Source: Candidatus Riflebacteria bacterium HGW-Riflebacteria-2 | GTDB lineage: Bacteria; Muiribacteriota; Ozemobacteria; Ozemobacterales; Ozemobacteraceae | Assembly (NCBI GenBank): GCA_002839435.1 | Contig: PGYA01000051.1 | Coordinates: forward strand, 1 to 34,124 | Direction: 5' to 3' | DNA length: 34,124 nucleotides | In this document: in pieces, positions 28,878 to 34,124 of the stretch | Numbering within the stretch: position 1 is the stretch's first letter | How the letters are laid out: each line of letters opens with the position of its first letter | Made by a program: the position numbers and the translations under genes | Notes under the pieces: generated by a model | Told to the model about the DNA's origin: nothing | What the model saw: only the letters and a program-made list of their open reading frames with translations | Database searches by the model: none

Positions 28878-31778
28878 ATGCAATGGTTTTCCAGATTACC
28901 TGATTCCTTGCGGCAGAAACCATTGTCTGCCATAGCCAGGTCAGCTGGCAAGGCTTTGCTGATCGTCTTTCTTCCTTTTCTCCTTTTGACCGGTTTAACC
29001 GGGTATTTTGCCGAAATAGATCTTAATCGACGCATCGAGACAGAGCGAAGCGCAATGGCGAAGATTCTCGGCGATATAGCTGCACAGTCTGAACCGGTAA
29101 AGCGCTTTGGTCAGGCTTTCTCAAATCTGGTTGCTCTACCTTATCCCTCTGACGCTTTTGACAGGCGACTAAAACAAAACTTCGACGCTAATCCAGGCTC
29201 TATAGAAGTCTTTCTTTATGACGAGCATGGAAAATGTCTGGCTTTGCCTTTTATGCCAACGCCTCCGCGATTTGTGGCGCAAAAATTTCTTGAAGCAACC
29301 ATGGATCCAGAGCTGGGAAAGAAGCACGAGCGGTTCATCTTTCAGTTTTCAGGCTATCGCAGCGCACACGTTGCTTTGAATCGAACGCCTGACGAAATAG
29401 TCAGTATAGGTTCAAGTCACGATCGGCACTGGGGTGGATGGTTCCGGTTGAACAACAGTGAGGGAAAATTTTCAGGACATTTGATTGTGTTTATTGGAAA
29501 GCGCCTGCTGGTCCCTGAACAGATGCTGGAAGAAGCCGTTACCCAGGCGCGCGGCAAATTTGGTCGTAGCTACCATTTTGGCTGGCAGGATCCACTGGCA
29601 AAAGATCAGGTGCAGCCAGAGTCAGAAGGCTTTGCCGGTTCGGCGACGGTGGTGATTAATGCAATGCCGACTGGCGAGCAGGGATTCATGTTTGCCGGTT
29701 GCCCAGGTATCAGGCGTTATACCGACTCTGGCAACACCATCGTCGCCAGAACCGTTTACGCTGTTGAGCCTGCGATGCTTTACAGCGCGTTTGATTTTTC
29801 CATAAAGCTACTGTCATTTCTGGCCTTTATACTTGTTGCATACCTACAGCTGGGAATTTCACTGGCCACACCGGGTTTACGTGGAAGATTGGCGGCGCTG
29901 TTTCTGTATGGCGCTGGGATCCCGCTTATTTTGCTTATATTCACCGGTATCGCAGATCGTATCGAGCGCGAAAAGGTGCTTGTCGATGGTTTGCAGCAGC
30001 AGAGCATCGCGGAATTGACGCGTATCGATGAAGGTCTTACTTACGAATATCGAAGACTGGAGGGCATTTTCAAGGCCGCTATCAAAAAGAGCATGTCGCT
30101 GCCTAAATCTGAGTTGCGAAGCTCCATTGATGAAATCGGACGTCTGGGCTCGACTTTTTCTGAATCATTGCGCGATATTTTGATCGTTTCTGACGAATTC
30201 CATGTATCTTATGTAAATGGCCAGCTTCAGCCAAAAGTAGACAGTAAAAGGGAAACCATGGTGCATTACGGCGAAATGCTTCTCACCACTTTTCGCGGCG
30301 AGTATGTTGAGGACCATGATAAGCCCGCTTCGACCGATGTTAAGTCTATTGTGTCTGATTTTGGCGGCTGGCTGGCGCGTGGGCTTATTCTGGGCTGTGG
30401 TCGTATCGGCATGCTTAATCTCATGGACAGTATTCTACCGACATATGTCGATATTTTCATCGATGACAAGAATTACGCCCGCGCCATGATGTATGTTTTT
30501 CTTTCACAGGCCGGTATGCAACGGAACTACCTGCTACAGGTAAGCCGTCTTCGTGACCGAATGCGCGGCGATGATCTTGCAAGATTTGCTGCTATGCCTG
30601 TAACCCCGATACCTTCATGGCCTTCATTTCCAAAACGGGCTACTGGCAGTGAACCGGTTTTGCGGCAGCTTTCTGACCAGGTTGTGAAAAGCGGGCTGCC
30701 GGCCCACGAAATTGCCATTGTCGGGGGCCGGCAGTATCTGCTGAGCGCGATAAAGGGCAATTATCTGGATGGCTACGTTCTGGTTCTGGCGCAGCCGTAT
30801 CATATAATCGAAAACAGTATTGTCCGCCTGAACCGTCGCATGATCATTCTTTCAATAATGGTGATTCTGCTGGCACTGATTTCGGCACGTGTTACCAGTA
30901 CACTTCTGCTGAAGCCGCTGGAAAACCTCAAGAAAGGTCTCAACGCAGTTGCTGCTGGTGATTTTCGGGTTCGGGTCGAGGGTGCTGCCGTAGAAGAGTT
31001 TTCTCACATGTTGTCCAGTCTGAATCAGACTCTTTCAAATTTTCAGGAAATGCAGGTTGCCCGTACGGTTCAGGAGACGCTTTGGCCCGAAGAAGCAATG
31101 CGGGGCGACGACTGGCAGCTTTACGGCCGCTGCATAACAGCTACAGAACTTGGTGGCGACCATATTGACTGGTTTGCACTCAAGGACGGGCGTGTGTTGA
31201 TCGTAGTAGGCGACGTTACCGGTCATGGTATTGCTCCGGCAATGGTACAGGCTTCTACCAAAGTCTGGCTATCTCTTCTTGCCGAAAATGCCTCATCTGC
31301 CGCATCTTTGTTACAGGAAATCAATCGACTGCATTTCAAATATGGCGCAAAAAGACTTTATATGACCTGCTGGCTTGGCTTTTACACCCCTGCCAGTGGT
31401 TATCTAGATTTTGCTTCAGCCGGGCATCCATACCCGATCATTCTAAAGGCCAACGGTGAATCTGAGATGCTGACTCTGGCTGGAATGCCATTAGGAGTAA
31501 GGGCAAAGCCGGTCGTTGGTTCTGCCAGCCGGGTGATTGAACCGGGTGACAGCCTGATAATATATACTGATGGTCTGGTTGAGACTACAAGTGTTAGCGG
31601 TCAGATGCTTGGTTTTGAAGGATTCGCAAAAATCTGTGCGCAGACCGCCTTGCTCGAGCCGGCTGCGACGGTCGAATTTCTCATTAACTCGGCAAATGCC
31701 TGGGGGCCACAGAATGACGATCAGACTGTGGTAGTGCTCAAACGCTACCAGTCAGGAGAAGATGATGCAGACAGGTAA
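28878..31778 (+). CDS. Membrane sensor SpoIIE-type protein phosphatase with HAMP
   Basis: A 966-residue protein. Helix 1 (about 24-43) is followed by a first extracytoplasmic segment (about 44-305), then two close helices (309-327, 337-356), a second sensor segment (about 357-654) and helix 4 (655-676). A HAMP linker and a SpoIIE/PP2C domain (about 745-955) complete the protein. Its metal-binding motifs are present: ELGGDHIDWF, GDVTGHG with Asp779, YTDG with Asp898 and NDDQ with Asp947/948. Such enzymes dephosphorylate anti-sigma-factor antagonists in partner-switching cascades. The ATG lacks a strong ribosome site and lies 40 bp after the TPR gene, and the start is fixed by the first helix. 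No anti-sigma or antagonist gene is in the window. Confidence 0.88.
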   Translation: MQWFSRLPDSLRQKPLSAIARSAGKALLIVFLPFLLLTGLTGYFAEIDLNRRIETERSAMAKILGDIAAQSEPVKRFGQAFSNLVALPYPSDAFDRRLKQNFDANPGSIEVFLYDEHGKCLALPFMPTPPRFVAQKFLEATMDPELGKKHERFIFQFSGYRSAHVALNRTPDEIVSIGSSHDRHWGGWFRLNNSEGKFSGHLIVFIGKRLLVPEQMLEEAVTQARGKFGRSYHFGWQDPLAKDQVQPESEGFAGSATVVINAMPTGEQGFMFAGCPGIRRYTDSGNTIVARTVYAVEPAMLYSAFDFSIKLLSFLAFILVAYLQLGISLATPGLRGRLAALFLYGAGIPLILLIFTGIADRIEREKVLVDGLQQQSIAELTRIDEGLTYEYRRLEGIFKAAIKKSMSLPKSELRSSIDEIGRLGSTFSESLRDILIVSDEFHVSYVNGQLQPKVDSKRETMVHYGEMLLTTFRGEYVEDHDKPASTDVKSIVSDFGGWLARGLILGCGRIGMLNLMDSILPTYVDIFIDDKNYARAMMYVFLSQAGMQRNYLLQVSRLRDRMRGDDLARFAAMPVTPIPSWPSFPKRATGSEPVLRQLSDQVVKSGLPAHEIAIVGGRQYLLSAIKGNYLDGYVLVLAQPYHIIENSIVRLNRRMIILSIMVILLALISARVTSTLLLKPLENLKKGLNAVAAGDFRVRVEGAAVEEFSHMLSSLNQTLSNFQEMQVARTVQETLWPEEAMRGDDWQLYGRCITATELGGDHIDWFALKDGRVLIVVGDVTGHGIAPAMVQASTKVWLSLLAENASSAASLLQEINRLHFKYGAKRLYMTCWLGFYTPASGYLDFASAGHPYPIILKANGESEMLTLAGMPLGVRAKPVVGSASRVIEPGDSLIIYTDGLVETTSVSGQMLGFEGFAKICAQTALLEPAATVEFLINSANAWGPQNDDQTVVVLKRYQSGEDDADR

Positions 31779-34124
31779 TTCAAAACTGTTGCGGTTTCTC
31801 ATTCTGCTTCTGGCGTTCTCTTTCAACATAATCATCGTCAGTTTCTTCCAGGAACGCGGAGAAATGCGCGAACGCATGAATTACCGCCGCGGTCAGGAGG
31901 CGTTTCTTGAAAAAATGTATGCCTCTTTTAAATTTGAAAAGGTCTTTAACAGCCGATTTAATCAGCTTTTTGCCGATGTTGGCGGGAAAACTGCTTCGGA
32001 GGCTGTTCATGTCGGCGAATTCTGGCTGCGCAAGCATGGCCTGGCGTCTGATTCCTGCGAAATAGTTTATTATAACAACAGACATCCTCTAAATGTTGCA
32101 TCAGCAAGTGTTGATGACTGGCGATTCATGCTTGAGCAATTCGATGTTGGCCTTATCAGGCCGCGTCTTGAAGGAGAAACCAAGAATCGACTACTCAAGC
32201 TTCTTAATGGCGGCGTCGGTTTCCCTCGTCTGGAAGGCAAACCGGGTGTTCTGCAAAAGGTGACAATCGCCGGGGAACGCACATACGGCATCTGGTTCTC
32301 GGCACCGGAACGCTATGCAACCGGTGTTAACGCTATGATTGCGCTGGTACATGAAAAGAAGATCACTGACCGGCTTCTCGCCGGCAATCTCTTTGCCAGT
32401 TTTGCAGTTTCATCCGCTGAATACGGATATGTCAATCTTTTTAACCCCGAAGACTCGATTGTGCCGGAGGGACTGAACCCGTATGTTATCGCTCCCAGGG
32501 TCAGTGGAATGGATATCAAGAGCGGTTTCGAATACCTTGTCTTCGGAACGCGTGAAGTGCTGGTTTCTTTCAAGCCCGATGGTCATATTTTTCTCGCCGG
32601 CATGAGTTATCGCAAGATACCGGTTCCGCTCTGGACATTGGCGTTATTTTTCCTCTGGGTACCACTCTGGTTCAGGTTTTTTTACGCAGAAGACAGCTTC
32701 CGGCTTTCTCTGACTACCATGATTACATTTGTTTTTGTGATAAGCATGGCTTTGCCGGTTGTTGCCGTTGGATTTTACTGGAATCTGTTTCTTGATTCAC
32801 GGCGTGAATCGGCTAGAATCGAGACTGCCGCTCGCCTCGAAAAGCTTTTGATCCAACTTGATACCTGTTATGCCGAGGAATTTCGCATTCTGCGAAAAAA
32901 ATACCGTGATCTTGTGAAGATTCTCGATGGCAAGCCAGACAGACTACAGGAGTTTATCGATCAGTCGGTGCGCCTCGAACTCGAGTTTCTTTTTGATACC
33001 TGTCTGCTCATCGATGCCGAAGGCAAGTTTGTCAGGCCTTATGCTACTGCAGGCATGCAGGTTCGGCGTCTGGTCTTTTATGACCTGGCTCATCGCAAAA
33101 AAGTTGCTCAGCAGTCATTCATAGATGGCTGGATTCCATTCGATCTTGAAGCCGCGTATGTTTTCAATACTACTCCTGAAAATTTTGATCTCAAAGAGTG
33201 TGTAACTCTTATGCCGGCGCAGGGCAGGACAGCGTATTCGTCGATCACCAGTTTTACCGGCAAAGACCTGATAAATCGCTATAACCAGACGTTGCAGGGC
33301 GCGGGCGGCAATGGTCGCGAAGAAGTCTCATCGATGATCATGTCGTCATTTCTTGAGTCTGAAGACGAAAACTCAGTATCGCGTATACAGCAGAATCTCG
33401 GCGACTTTATCGAGCTTGGTTTTGACGTTAACCAGTCGATAAATTATATTGATCTGATCAAGGATGCTGATGGCCGCGCAAAGTATTGTCTGATCCTTTT
33501 CTCCGGTAACTATAATTTCTCGCGTAATTACTTTGAAAAGGTTTTTCGCAACAAGACCAGATGGCCAGAGAATATTCAATATATGGCTGTGTCATCTCGC
33601 GTATTCAGTATAAGTTTTCCATTTGTCGATATGCGAATGCGCATGCAGAGGCTGTTCAGTATGATGCAGCCGCCGCGTAACCTGCATGTAGAGGAGCATC
33701 TTATCAACGGGAAACCACATCTTCTGTGCGCCTATGTCGGCAAAAAGTTACAGGGTTATGTTCTCTGCGCGGCCGTTTCTCTTGAGGCAATTGACGGGCA
33801 ATTGTCTGGTCTGAAAAGTCGTCTCATACTGGCTGCCTGTATTGTAATCGCCGCGTTGATTTTTGTGTATGTCAGGCTGATGCGCGGTGTTCTAAGACCC
33901 GCTCGACTGGTTATGGGGGGAGTGCACGCCATGGAAGCACATGATCATGCACACCGCATTGTCATTGAAACATCCGATGAATGGCAACAGCTGGCAGGAA
34001 CTTTTAACAACGCACTGGAAGGCATGAAGGAACTCGAAGTCGCGCATTTTGTGCAGACCTGTATTCTGCCAGGGGCAGACATATGTTCCGGCGGTGCCAG
34101 GTTTGCCGGTCGCACGGTGCCGGC
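31765..34124 (+). CDS. Second membrane sensor phosphatase, cut by the window end
   Basis: An open frame of at least 786 codons with no stop up to the last base. It overlaps the upstream phosphatase gene by 14 bp; GGAG lies 6 nt before the ATG at 31765, and an adjacent ATG at 31762 is the alternative. The layout copies that of the upstream gene: helix 1 (about 9-25), a sensor segment, two close helices (about 288-308, 314-340), a second segment (about 341-685), helix 4 (about 686-708) and a HAMP-like linker. The end, VAHFVQTCILPGADICSGGA, matches the segment just before the SpoIIE domain of the first protein (VARTVQETLWPEEAMRGDD). A SpoIIE domain is therefore expected beyond the window. Sequence identity to the neighbour is low in the sensor parts. 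Confidence 0.82.
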   Translation, partial: MQTGNSKLLRFLILLLAFSFNIIIVSFFQERGEMRERMNYRRGQEAFLEKMYASFKFEKVFNSRFNQLFADVGGKTASEAVHVGEFWLRKHGLASDSCEIVYYNNRHPLNVASASVDDWRFMLEQFDVGLIRPRLEGETKNRLLKLLNGGVGFPRLEGKPGVLQKVTIAGERTYGIWFSAPERYATGVNAMIALVHEKKITDRLLAGNLFASFAVSSAEYGYVNLFNPEDSIVPEGLNPYVIAPRVSGMDIKSGFEYLVFGTREVLVSFKPDGHIFLAGMSYRKIPVPLWTLALFFLWVPLWFRFFYAEDSFRLSLTTMITFVFVISMALPVVAVGFYWNLFLDSRRESARIETAARLEKLLIQLDTCYAEEFRILRKKYRDLVKILDGKPDRLQEFIDQSVRLELEFLFDTCLLIDAEGKFVRPYATAGMQVRRLVFYDLAHRKKVAQQSFIDGWIPFDLEAAYVFNTTPENFDLKECVTLMPAQGRTAYSSITSFTGKDLINRYNQTLQGAGGNGREEVSSMIMSSFLESEDENSVSRIQQNLGDFIELGFDVNQSINYIDLIKDADGRAKYCLILFSGNYNFSRNYFEKVFRNKTRWPENIQYMAVSSRVFSISFPFVDMRMRMQRLFSMMQPPRNLHVEEHLINGKPHLLCAYVGKKLQGYVLCAAVSLEAIDGQLSGLKSRLILAACIVIAALIFVYVRLMRGVLRPARLVMGGVHAMEAHDHAHRIVIETSDEWQQLAGTFNNALEGMKELEVAHFVQTCILPGADICSGGARFAGRTVP

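Overview
The window looks like a chromosomal segment of a Gram-negative bacterium: it encodes a TolC-type outer-membrane protein, an RND efflux trio, a lipoprotein and type IV pilin-like proteins. It uses the standard code and is roughly half G+C by eye. The mix of pseudopilins, several transmembrane SpoIIE-type phosphatases and secreted propeller/TPR proteins would suit a poorly sampled phylum such as Riflebacteria, but I cannot place the lineage from sequence alone.

Layout. 1-251: hairpin-rich non-coding DNA with a REP-like inverted repeat. 252-3703 (minus): three pilin-like genes, one of them very large, resembling the tip trio of a type II secretion or type IV pilus system. 3881-11590 (minus): a tightly overlapping five-gene surface-polysaccharide cassette, in transcription order UDP-ManNAc dehydrogenase (wecC), B12-radical SAM protein, bi-domain oxidoreductase, heparinase II/III-like protein and family 4 glycosyltransferase. 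A possible 53-codon ORF sits in front of wecC. 11752-12505 (plus): a seven-tRNA operon (Pro, Gly, Arg, His, Arg, Lys, Lys) with UP-like element, promoter and a bidirectional terminator.

12551-14769: a pRiA4b ORF-3-like gene (minus) diverging from asnS (plus), each with a recognisable sigma-70-type promoter. 14918-16867 (minus): a secreted regulator-type beta-propeller protein. 17038-23366 (plus): a heavy-metal efflux operon (small Cys/His protein, czcC, czcB with a His-rich repeat array, czcA). 23491-26287 (plus): a flavodoxin-ferredoxin protein, an SH3-CHAP secreted protein and an NHL-type propeller protein. 26350-26712 (minus): a YciH/eIF1-like factor. 26843-27118: a small lipoprotein.

27389-34124 (plus): an exported TPR protein followed by two tandem multi-pass sensor phosphatases of the SpoIIE/PP2C type. 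The second is cut by the window end.

The most unusual points are: a 788-residue GspK/PilX-like pseudopilin carrying an EF-hand loop and a lipoyl-like segment; the polysaccharide cassette with a radical SAM enzyme and a heparinase-like protein without a signal peptide; the TPR/tandem phosphatase module; and a shared extended -10 motif in front of three unrelated operons. No CRISPR array, rRNA, insertion sequence or phage gene was seen. No stretch longer than 300 bases lacks a gene.
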